From NCBI GenBank assembly GCA_024643795.1, contig JAHEMF010000003.1, positions 46,821 to 110,820 of the forward strand: a stretch of 64,000 nucleotides of DNA, read 5' to 3'. Below, one piece after another: positions 25,524 through 32,947 of the stretch. The stretch is from Bacteroidota bacterium (GTDB lineage Bacteria > Bacteroidota > Bacteroidia > AKYH767-A > OLB10). Under the pieces are notes generated by a model that saw only the letters and a program-made list of their open reading frames with translations, was not told the DNA's origin and searched no databases. The position numbers and the translations under genes are program-made. Each line of letters begins with the position of its first letter. Position 1 is the stretch's first letter.

Positions 25524-25754
25524 TTATTTCAATGGCTTGATAACTGACCCATCTCTTGTTCCAATTATTTCGACTACAGGCAACTCAACTGCTGGTATTA
25601 GATTGCCGTTTTTCCATATAGCCCTCACCAATTGACTGCAAGGGATAGGTTTCTCGTTGTTATAAGGATATTCACCTGGCAAGTAGTTTGCTGATCCTGT
25701 TCCGGAGAACGATATAATTAGTAGAATCATCGTGGTCACACATAAATTTCTCAT
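25524..25754 (-). CDS. Small exported protein, function unknown
   Basis: This 76-residue protein has an N-terminal hydrophobic segment (LCVTTMILLIISFSGTGSA) that looks like a signal peptide. A short mature part, NYLPGEYPYNNEKPIPCSQ, contains a single cysteine, followed by LPVVEIIGTRDGSVIKPLK. I recognise no family. It is oriented like the DUF481 gene and lies 78 bases upstream of it. The signal-like start and lack of a competing frame support it as a real gene, but with moderate certainty. Confidence 0.55.
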   Translation of the reverse strand: MRNLCVTTMILLIISFSGTGSANYLPGEYPYNNEKPIPCSQLVRAIWKNGNLIPAVELPVVEIIGTRDGSVIKPLK

Positions 25755-26294
25755 GGCTTTTGCTGTTAATGTTGCTTAGTTATATGGTTAAGATGCCTGA
25801 AGTACAGTAAAAGTTACAATTGACTAAAAAAAGCTTCTACTACATCAAAAGGTGATTCATAAGCCAGCAGCCTGTATAGAAATCAAGGTTGCTCTCTATG
25901 GTATCTAATTTAGGCACAAGCCATAATGAATTATGCCAGTCTTTTCTTCAAGAATAATAACCTATAAATAGTTGAATATCAGCAATTATTTCTGTATAAT
26001 TGAATGGAAATTTGGTCTAAGATGATTGCATAGTATCAATGAACGTTATGTGGCAATTTCAGGGATTGGTAGAGTATAATAAGGAGTATGACTTATGTGG
26101 GAACAGAATGTTTTACCTGAATATCTCAAAGGAGGTTTTAGATATATGCCCAACATGATAAATAACAGGATATAATAATAATTAACTTTTGGCAAATAGG
26201 TGAATACAAGTGATGCTGAAAAATCACTGAAGAATGAATCTAGCAATAACAAAGTATAAAGCCTTTTTGATTATCTCAGAATTTAATCACTAAT
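25755..26294. other. 540-base gene-poor intergenic region
   Basis: No convincing gene, RNA or repeat was found in this stretch, which separates two divergently transcribed exported-protein genes. It is AT-rich. One short plus-strand frame, ATG at 26048 to a stop at 26158, would encode 36 residues with a protein-like composition (beginning MWQFQGLVEYNKEY). There is no supporting signal, and it could be a gene remnant. Promoters for both flanking genes must lie here. Confidence 0.5.
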
Positions 26295-28058
26295 ATGAAA
26301 ATTATGTTTAAGAAAGTATCGGGAATTTTTATTCTATCATTTTGTTTTCTTTACCAGGTATCATTCTCCGGGGTGAGAGGTGATAAGGAGTTTGAATCAT
26401 TTAAAGATTATTATATAGAGTCATTGTGGCAACTTTATCCCGACTATGCTTTATCAGTCGGATATCATAAATATGACAGTATTCTTGTTGTTCCTGATGA
26501 TGCCCGGCGGAAGTGGCAGCTTGAGCTGCTGAATAGTTTGTTAGATTCATTGAGTAACTATAAAGGTGCATCACTGACCAAAAATAATTTGACAGACCTG
26601 TGGATGATCAGGGATCAGGTGAATTCAGACATTTGGTCTTTAACTGAATTTAAATCATACAAGTGGAATCCATCAAATTATAATGTTGGAGGAAGTTTCG
26701 CTGAACTTTTGAATTCTCAATACGCTCCACTTGATATAAGGTTGAGGACAATGAATTCGCGTTTTAAAAAAGTTCATGAATATTATGAGGCAGCAAAAAA
26801 AAATATTGATAAACCAACATTGGAACATACGGAATTAGCAGTTATCCAAAGCAAAGGGGCCCTTTCGGTATTTGGAGAATCTTTCATGGACTCTGTTAAT
26901 GTGTCCGGGTTAACTAAAGCTGAGAAGGCTGAAATCGCAAAAGGCATTTCAATGGCAAAGGAGTCCATATCAGGTTATATCAACTATCTGGAAGTTATCT
27001 TGAAAAACACCAAGGAAACCGAATGGAGAAGTTACCGGTTAGGTAAAGAGTTGTATGATCAGAAATTCAAGTATGATATAGTATCTGAATACACTGCTGA
27101 ACAAATCTATGAAAAGGCTGTTCGCAGGAAAGTTGAATTGCATTCAAAAATGGCTGAATATGCACGAAAATTATGGCCAAAATATATGGGGAATCAACCT
27201 ATTCCGGGTGAAGACAAAACAGCAATAAGACAGGTAATTGATAAGATATCATTGAATCATGTGCATAGAGATTCATTTATGATTTCTATAGAAAATCAAA
27301 TACCTGAACTGGTTAAATTTGTAACGGAACATGAATTGATCTTTTTGGATCCGGAGAAACCTTTGGTTGTGAGACAAACTCCGGGGTACATGGAAGGAAG
27401 CGGTGCCGGCGCTTCAATTTCCTCTCCTGGTCCTTATGATAAATATGGAAATACATATTATAATGTATCACCACTTACGGGTTATACACCTGAAGAGGCT
27501 GAAAGTTATTTAAGGGAATACAATCATTATATTTTGCAAATATTGAACATACATGAAGCAATTCCCGGACATTACACGCAATTAGTATACTCTAATAACT
27601 CTCCTAGTCTTATCAAAAGCATTTTAGGTAATGGTGCAATGGTTGAAGGCTGGGCCGTATATTCTGAACTCATGATGTTGGAAAATGGTTATGGCAACAA
27701 TGAAGAAGAGATGTGGTTGATGTATTATAAGTGGCATTTAAGGTCAGTATGTAATACAATTCTCGATTATTCTGTGCATGTTCTGGAGATGCCAGAAAAA
27801 GTAGCCATTAAGTTTCTAACAGAGGAAGCATTTCAACAGGAGGCAGAAGCAAGTGGCAAATGGCGGAGAGTTAAGTTATCACAGGTTCAGCTTACCAGCT
27901 ATTTTACCGGGTTCTCTGAAATATATGATCTCAGAACAGATGTAATGAATAAAGAGGGCGACGATTTCAGCCTTCGGAAATTTCACGAGCAATTTCTCAG
28001 TTATGGGTCAGCGCCGGTTAAGTACATAAAAAAGCTGATGCTGCAGGAGGAAAACTAA
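26295..28058 (+). CDS. Exported DUF885-family protein (predicted metallopeptidase-like)
   Basis: This protein of 587 residues has an N-terminal signal peptide (VSGIFILSFCFLYQVSFSG). A second ATG at codon 4 is an alternative start. The body matches the DUF885 family throughout. The most conserved part is YNHYILQILNIHEAIPGHYTQ, with the HEAIPGH motif, followed by MVEGWAVYSELMMLENGYG. The HExxxxH arrangement with a downstream Glu suggests a zinc-peptidase-like site, and DUF885 proteins are often described as carboxypeptidase-like, but activity is unproven. It is followed after 38 bases by a FemAB/GNAT-like gene in the same direction. Confidence 0.88.
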   Translation: MKIMFKKVSGIFILSFCFLYQVSFSGVRGDKEFESFKDYYIESLWQLYPDYALSVGYHKYDSILVVPDDARRKWQLELLNSLLDSLSNYKGASLTKNNLTDLWMIRDQVNSDIWSLTEFKSYKWNPSNYNVGGSFAELLNSQYAPLDIRLRTMNSRFKKVHEYYEAAKKNIDKPTLEHTELAVIQSKGALSVFGESFMDSVNVSGLTKAEKAEIAKGISMAKESISGYINYLEVILKNTKETEWRSYRLGKELYDQKFKYDIVSEYTAEQIYEKAVRRKVELHSKMAEYARKLWPKYMGNQPIPGEDKTAIRQVIDKISLNHVHRDSFMISIENQIPELVKFVTEHELIFLDPEKPLVVRQTPGYMEGSGAGASISSPGPYDKYGNTYYNVSPLTGYTPEEAESYLREYNHYILQILNIHEAIPGHYTQLVYSNNSPSLIKSILGNGAMVEGWAVYSELMMLENGYGNNEEEMWLMYYKWHLRSVCNTILDYSVHVLEMPEKVAIKFLTEEAFQQEAEASGKWRRVKLSQVQLTSYFTGFSEIYDLRTDVMNKEGDDFSLRKFHEQFLSYGSAPVKYIKKLMLQEEN

Positions 28059-28096
28059 TTTTAGGGTTCGCTGTTTATATTGGCTAACTCACTTTT

Positions 28097-29296
28097 ATGA
28101 GCCAAAGAATTTTGGAAAGCCCAAACGTTGACAGGTTAAAGCTTTATCATTCCGCATCTGATTTTACCGATGCAATGTGGGATTTGGCTTTCGATGGAGG
28201 TCAGATGCTTATGCATCGCAAAAGTCTGCTTGCATTGGAGGAGAATGCATACCGTAATTTCAAACCACTTTATTTTATATATGATGACGATGGAGTTCAA
28301 GTGCCTGTATATGCACAGGTATTTCCCCTTCAGGAGAATTCGGTGAAACAAATTCTTAATTTGAATGGTTGGGCAACAGCCATTACTTCATTTTTGTTTC
28401 AGATGAGATCCGGGCTTTCCAGTAAAAAATCGTATCTGTTGATCTTTGGTTCTCCACTTGCAAGTGGAGTTTGTGGTGCACCGTCTGAATTTATTACACA
28501 AAAACCTGACTTGATGCATCGCTTGATGCAGGTCATTATGAGTAGAATTGAAAAAGAGTTTAAAAGTCTGGGGAGTGCATTCATCATTCTTGCTAAAGAT
28601 GTACCTGAACAATCCTATAAAAATTCCAGATTTGCAATCAATAAAAGTAAAGCCCACTTCCTGCCCCTTGAGCCTGTTATGAAAATGCAGATGAATCCAC
28701 AATGGCATTCCTTTCAGGACTACCTGGCTGGTTTGAGTTCAAAATACAGGATAAGAGCACAGTCGGCACTTAAGAAGTTTGAAAGAGTGAAATGGATAGA
28801 TCTTGAATGTGGTGAAATAGAATCGATCGCAACTAATATTGAAGACCTTTACAATAAAGTAGAAAATAGAGCAAAGATCAGGCTTGTGCGTGTTAAACCG
28901 GATTACTTCATTGCAATGAAACGGTATTATGGCGCAGACTTTATATTCAGAGCTTTTTATTTTGATGATTCTTTGATCGCTTTCACTACCGGTCTTTTTA
29001 AAAATGGATTTGGAGAGGCGCACCTTATTGGATTTGATGAGTCGTTGAATCAAAAGATGGCACTGTATCAAAACCTGCTTTATTCATTTGTATCAGATGC
29101 AATACATGCCAGGGTAACTGAAATGTCATTTGGAAGAACAGCTACTGAAATTAAAAGTACTGTAGGAGCCGTTCCACATGATATTCGCTGCGCTTCTTAT
29201 TTTCTTGACCCTGGTTACGAAAAGGCAGCCACAATGGCATTATCAAAGATTTCCAATGAATACATCCTCAGAAGACCATTTAAGTCTCAAGGCTAG
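28097..29296 (+). CDS. FemAB/BioF2-like GNAT acyltransferase, predicted
   Basis: This 399-residue cytoplasmic protein resembles the peptidoglycan-associated/GNAT 'BioF2-like' proteins. The first half holds the conserved region around KSYLLIFGSPLASGVCG. The second half has SKYRIRAQSALKKFERV, then FIFRAFYFDDSLIAFTTGLF and a C-terminal acetyl-CoA-fold segment, EMSFGRTATEIKSTVGAVPH. The family joins amino acids or acyl groups to cell-wall or other acceptors; the acceptor cannot be read here. It is probably cotranscribed with the DUF885 gene upstream. Confidence 0.75.
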   Translation: MSQRILESPNVDRLKLYHSASDFTDAMWDLAFDGGQMLMHRKSLLALEENAYRNFKPLYFIYDDDGVQVPVYAQVFPLQENSVKQILNLNGWATAITSFLFQMRSGLSSKKSYLLIFGSPLASGVCGAPSEFITQKPDLMHRLMQVIMSRIEKEFKSLGSAFIILAKDVPEQSYKNSRFAINKSKAHFLPLEPVMKMQMNPQWHSFQDYLAGLSSKYRIRAQSALKKFERVKWIDLECGEIESIATNIEDLYNKVENRAKIRLVRVKPDYFIAMKRYYGADFIFRAFYFDDSLIAFTTGLFKNGFGEAHLIGFDESLNQKMALYQNLLYSFVSDAIHARVTEMSFGRTATEIKSTVGAVPHDIRCASYFLDPGYEKAATMALSKISNEYILRRPFKSQG

Positions 29297-29439
29297 GGTA
29301 AGGCCTCAGATTTGAATATTTACCACCAAAATTCGATTGTTCGCCACCAAATAATCCGGTTTTGTAAAAATTAAAGCTATTTAAGCCGATGCTAGCCTTT
29401 TATTGAACTCTGATTCAACATTTAAAAAAGGGTTCAAAA

Positions 29440-30471
29440 ATGAAAATTTCACGGTTTAAATGGTCCATTTCCTTAAACACCTTAATATTATTATTAACGG
29501 GCAGTGCTATTGGGTTTGGTCAGGTAGCTGAAACTATAAGTTATAATATTATAGCTCCATCTTGTAAAGGGTGTAATGATGCTGTCATTGATTTTAGCTA
29601 TGACCAAAATCATGATGTGATTTTTCTGTGGTCAAATGGAGCTACATCTGAAGATATTTCAGGATTAGCAACCGGAAATTATAACGTACAGATAATGATA
29701 GACAATACAAGCACTTTGTATTATTCAATTGAGGTTCTGGAAATGGAGGTCCGTTCAGCTGAGGTGACATTTGGGTCGGTTGATCCTACTTGTTCAACAT
29801 ACTCTGATGGAAAAATAATGTTGAATATTCAGGGTGGTTCATCTCAATTAAATGTTATTATAAATGGAGAAGTGTATGGTGATGTAAGAACTGTTGATGG
29901 GTTGAAGGCTGGTAGTTATCTGGTAAAAGTTTATAATTCTGAAGGACTGATAGGGGAGGAGTCAATTGAACTTTTGGAGCCAAAAGCCATCAAAATTGAA
30001 TCGAATGTAGCCTACCTTGATTGTTTGCCTAACAGTGCTATGATTGACCTTGAAATATCAGGAGGAACTGGTCTGTATTCGGTTTTGTGGAATGATATGT
30101 CTCGTGAAGTGACCAGGACAAATTTACAGCCGGGGATTTATCAAGCGATAGTTATTGATGAGAACTATTGTGTGCAGACTGATATAGTTGAGATTCCCTT
30201 CCACTCCGGAAATATGCATGCAAGTGCTAATATAATCGCAGCAAGCGGGAAAGATGTGCCTGACGGTTCAGTTGATATTACAGTCTCAGGTGGTAATGGT
30301 ATCATTAAGTTTGAATGGTCTGATGGATACGAAGGTGAAGATAACTTTCTGATAAGGTCAGGACCGTATTCAGTAGATATTGTTGATGCAAATGGCTGCA
30401 GTATTAAAATGGATATGATTATTCCAACTGCAGATGATTTTTCGGAAACATCCTCACTGATCAAAAAATGA
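29440..30471 (+). CDS. Exported protein with about four SprB-like repeats
   Basis: This 343-residue protein has a signal peptide ending near GSAIGFGQ. It then has roughly four beta-sandwich repeats of 70-80 residues. The repeats share the pattern 'G-x-I-x-L-x-I-x-G-G', a W-S/N-D/G turn, 'L-x-x-G-x-Y-x-V-x-V-x-D' and Cys, as in ISGGTGLYSVLWND with LQPGIYQAIVIDENYC and VSGGNGIIKFEWSDG. This pattern is that of SprB repeats, which build the gliding adhesin of Flavobacterium. Unlike typical SprB-repeat proteins it is short and has no recognisable T9SS tail, ending TADDFSETSSLIKK. It may be a surface or periplasmic binding protein. Confidence 0.75.
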   Translation: MKISRFKWSISLNTLILLLTGSAIGFGQVAETISYNIIAPSCKGCNDAVIDFSYDQNHDVIFLWSNGATSEDISGLATGNYNVQIMIDNTSTLYYSIEVLEMEVRSAEVTFGSVDPTCSTYSDGKIMLNIQGGSSQLNVIINGEVYGDVRTVDGLKAGSYLVKVYNSEGLIGEESIELLEPKAIKIESNVAYLDCLPNSAMIDLEISGGTGLYSVLWNDMSREVTRTNLQPGIYQAIVIDENYCVQTDIVEIPFHSGNMHASANIIAASGKDVPDGSVDITVSGGNGIIKFEWSDGYEGEDNFLIRSGPYSVDIVDANGCSIKMDMIIPTADDFSETSSLIKK

Positions 30472-30615
30472 TTTTGATTTCAGGATCAAATTTCGGTTAA
30501 CAGATCAATTTTCGGACGTGAATAAATACGGCCGAACTTTTAGGTGTTGATAGGCTGTGATGAACTGAAATATTGCATTTTGATTCATTGATTCAGTTTA
30601 GTTTCTACAATTTGG

Positions 30616-30623
30616 TAATTTTG
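30616..30623 (+). promoter_or_regulatory. -7 box match (TAATTTTG) upstream of the redoxin gene
   Basis: The octamer matches the Bacteroidota -7 consensus TAnnTTTG exactly. It lies 20 bases upstream of the proposed TTG start of the redoxin/monooxygenase operon. No TTTG is found at the usual -33 spacing, so the call is tentative. Confidence 0.35.
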
Positions 30624-30642
30624 GTCATCCTAAATTGATCAA

Positions 30643-31215
30643 TTGAAACTAAATATTGCCATCGTATTGGTTTTTTTCACTTTGAGTGGATGTGGTAGTT
30701 TATCCGATAAAGCTGAATTGGATGATCTGGTGCTAGCCAATATCAAAGGTGATGAAGTTAACGCTTTTGACAGCTCAATAAAAGCTTCAGTCTATATTTT
30801 TATGGCACCTGATTGCCCTTTGTGTATCAACTATTCATTATCAGCCAGGCAGATATTCAATGATCATAAGAATGACAGTTTTAAGATATTTCTGGTATTT
30901 CCGGGAGAATATTACACAAAAGATGAAATACAAATGTTTCTGGAGAAGTATGATCTGAAAATGGAGTGCTTGCTTGATATAGAGTATGAGTTAGTTCATC
31001 AATTAGGAGCAGAAGTAACACCTGAAGGATTCTTGCTTAATTCTGATGGTAAAATAGTTTACCACGGTGCAATTGATGATTGGGCTTATGGACCCGGTTT
31101 GATAAAACAAAATGTTAATCAGCACTATCTTAAAGATGCCATCAACTTAGTTTTAAATGATCACAATCCGGAAATAGATTTTGTACAACCATACGGATGC
31201 TATATAGAATTATGA
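30643..31215 (+). CDS. Redoxin-domain (thioredoxin-like) lipoprotein
   Basis: This 190-residue lipoprotein is anchored through Cys17 in FFTLSGC. No ATG fits the start, and the TTG that opens the signal peptide (KLNIAIVLVFFTL) is used. The thioredoxin fold carries an active site C58-P-L-C61 in FMAPDCPLC. It then has EVTPEGFLLNSDGKIVYHGA with the cis-Pro loop, and a conserved C-terminal PYGCYIE. Relatives of this redoxin group usually lie beside, or fused to, haem c/copper monooxygenase-like proteins. Here the stop codon overlaps the next start as ATGA, so translation is coupled. It probably supplies reductant, or metal/haem maturation, to that partner; this is inference. Confidence 0.85.
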   Translation: MKLNIAIVLVFFTLSGCGSLSDKAELDDLVLANIKGDEVNAFDSSIKASVYIFMAPDCPLCINYSLSARQIFNDHKNDSFKIFLVFPGEYYTKDEIQMFLEKYDLKMECLLDIEYELVHQLGAEVTPEGFLLNSDGKIVYHGAIDDWAYGPGLIKQNVNQHYLKDAINLVLNDHNPEIDFVQPYGCYIEL

Positions 31216-32582
31216 TCACAAAGAAGATTTCAATTGTTCTGCTAACAGGTTCTTTATTTGTGCAGGCATGTACGGGTAACAAGGTTAGTAATGAGGTTAC
31301 TTTCAATGAGCATGTGGCTCCTGTAATTCATAAAAACTGTACACCCTGTCACCGGCCTGGTGAGTCGGGACCTTTTAATTTGATCACTTATAAAGATGTT
31401 CGAAAAAAGGCAAAGACTATTGTCAAGGTAACTCAATCGGGGTTAATGCCGCCCTGGCCGGCAGACCCAGAATACAGACATTTTGTTGGGGAAAGATTTC
31501 TTTCTGATGAAGAAAAAGAATTGTTAAAACTGTGGGTCGAAAACGGAGCTCCGGAAGGTGACCCTCAAATAATACCTGTGACGCCTGTGTACCCTGAAGG
31601 GTCAATGCTTGGTGACCCTGATATGGTGATCAGAATGGATGAAGCAGTTAAAATTCCTGGTAATAACAAGGATAAGTTTTTGGTAGTAAAGATCCCTTAT
31701 GAAATGGAACATGATACATTTATCAGGGCCATTGAATTTGTCCCTGGAAACCGAAAGCTTGCTCACCATGTCAACGGGCATTTGATCCAATACGATTATG
31801 AAAAGAAAAAGAATGCATTTGAAGGACCACGTATTGTTGACAGGGAAGAGGCAGGAACACTTGAGCAGTGTTATGATTACCTGCGACTGTTGAACGATGA
31901 TGGATCTTATCCAACACTGACACCTTCTGCATTTAATTATTTACCTGGCATGGAATCGCAGTTATTTCCTGAAGGTATCGGAGGATATTACATGAAAAGA
32001 AAAGGGGCAATATTAATGAGAGACATACATTACGGTCCCTCGCCTCATCCCGATACTGATATTTCTTATGTCAATATCTTCTTTGCAAAAAATCCGCCGG
32101 AGCGACCTTTTCTTGAGACCCAGCTGGGAACTCTTGGCATATCTGATATAGTTCCGCCATTGGTTATTCCGCCCGATACTATTATGAAGTTTACAACACG
32201 TGCAGTAATACAAAATGATATTTCTTTAGTAACGGTAAATCCGCACATGCACTTGTTGGGAAAGTCATTTGTAGCATATGCCATTACTCCACAAAAAGAT
32301 ACAATTCCAATTGTTCGGATAAACAAATGGGATTTTAGATGGCAATATGTGTATACTTTTAAAAAATTGCTAAAGGTCCCCAAAGGTTCCTTGATAGTTG
32401 CTGAAGGTGTTTTTGATAATACTATCAACAATCCTAACAATCCTTATGTCCCACCCAGACTGATATCGGGTAGAGACGGCAGTATGAAAACTACAGATGA
32501 GATGTTTCAGCTGATCATTAACTTTCTTCCATATCAGGATGGGGATGAGTCAATTGGCCTTGAGGACACAATAATGCAATAA
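31212..32582 (+). CDS. Haem c lipoprotein with type II copper, ascorbate-dependent monooxygenase-like domain
   Basis: This 456-residue predicted lipoprotein (Cys20 in LFVQAC) has an N-terminal cytochrome c domain. It has one CxxCH motif at 43-47 (NCTPCHRPGESGPF) and a likely Met ligand in SGLMPPWPADP. The C-terminal two thirds resemble peptidylglycine alpha-hydroxylating monooxygenase (PHM). His185-His186 (LAHHVNGH) and His273 (DIHYG) match the CuH site. His345-x-His347 (NPHMHLLG) and Met431 (TTDEM) match the CuM site. All six copper ligands of the family thus appear present. The start overlaps the redoxin stop and was chosen over a nearby upstream ATG because it begins a proper signal peptide. 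The substrate is unknown. Confidence 0.85.
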   Translation: MITKKISIVLLTGSLFVQACTGNKVSNEVTFNEHVAPVIHKNCTPCHRPGESGPFNLITYKDVRKKAKTIVKVTQSGLMPPWPADPEYRHFVGERFLSDEEKELLKLWVENGAPEGDPQIIPVTPVYPEGSMLGDPDMVIRMDEAVKIPGNNKDKFLVVKIPYEMEHDTFIRAIEFVPGNRKLAHHVNGHLIQYDYEKKKNAFEGPRIVDREEAGTLEQCYDYLRLLNDDGSYPTLTPSAFNYLPGMESQLFPEGIGGYYMKRKGAILMRDIHYGPSPHPDTDISYVNIFFAKNPPERPFLETQLGTLGISDIVPPLVIPPDTIMKFTTRAVIQNDISLVTVNPHMHLLGKSFVAYAITPQKDTIPIVRINKWDFRWQYVYTFKKLLKVPKGSLIVAEGVFDNTINNPNNPYVPPRLISGRDGSMKTTDEMFQLIINFLPYQDGDESIGLEDTIMQ

Positions 32583-32624
32583 TCGCTCTAATTTTTATGT
32601 TATAATTTTCACATATAGAACTGT

Positions 32625-32915
32625 ATGACACGTATCAAATATCTTCTGGCAACTTTATTACTGGCTCTTTTTGTAGGGATGGGAGCAAATTCTGCTATGG
32701 CTCAGGATAACCCAAAGTCAATGGCTGCCAAGTCTCAGAAAAAAGCGGAGAAGAAAAAGCAGAAGCGCGAGGAAAATGAAAAGAAGGCTGAGATGAGGGG
32801 AAAGAAACGACACATGAAAATACAGGAAAAGGAAACCCGTAAGAGGATGAAAAAGCACAAGAAGAAAGGGTCAAGTTATGTGAGTCGCCGGAAGAAGCGA
32901 TTGCATAAAAAATAA
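32625..32915 (+). CDS. Small exported lysine-rich protein
   Basis: This 96-residue protein has a clear signal peptide (YLLATLLLALFVGMGANSAMA, cut before QDNP). The mature part of about 70 residues is nearly all Lys, Arg, Glu and Met, with a repeated KKxEKKKQKR pattern. It is strongly basic and probably helical or disordered. Proteins of this type are scattered through Bacteroidota with no assigned role. Possible roles include binding anionic polymers or nucleic acid in the periplasm. It lies 42 bases after the monooxygenase-like gene in the same direction and may be the third gene of that operon. Confidence 0.7.
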   Translation: MTRIKYLLATLLLALFVGMGANSAMAQDNPKSMAAKSQKKAEKKKQKREENEKKAEMRGKKRHMKIQEKETRKRMKKHKKKGSSYVSRRKKRLHKK

Positions 32916-32947
32916 ATGCTGCGCTCCTGCCGGTAACTCAATTACTC

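Noticed and set aside
26046..26252. Minus-strand frame of 68 codons in the large gap
   Set aside because: It has no signal, no family resemblance and an aromatic-rich AT-driven composition. It is likely a chance frame in AT-rich DNA.
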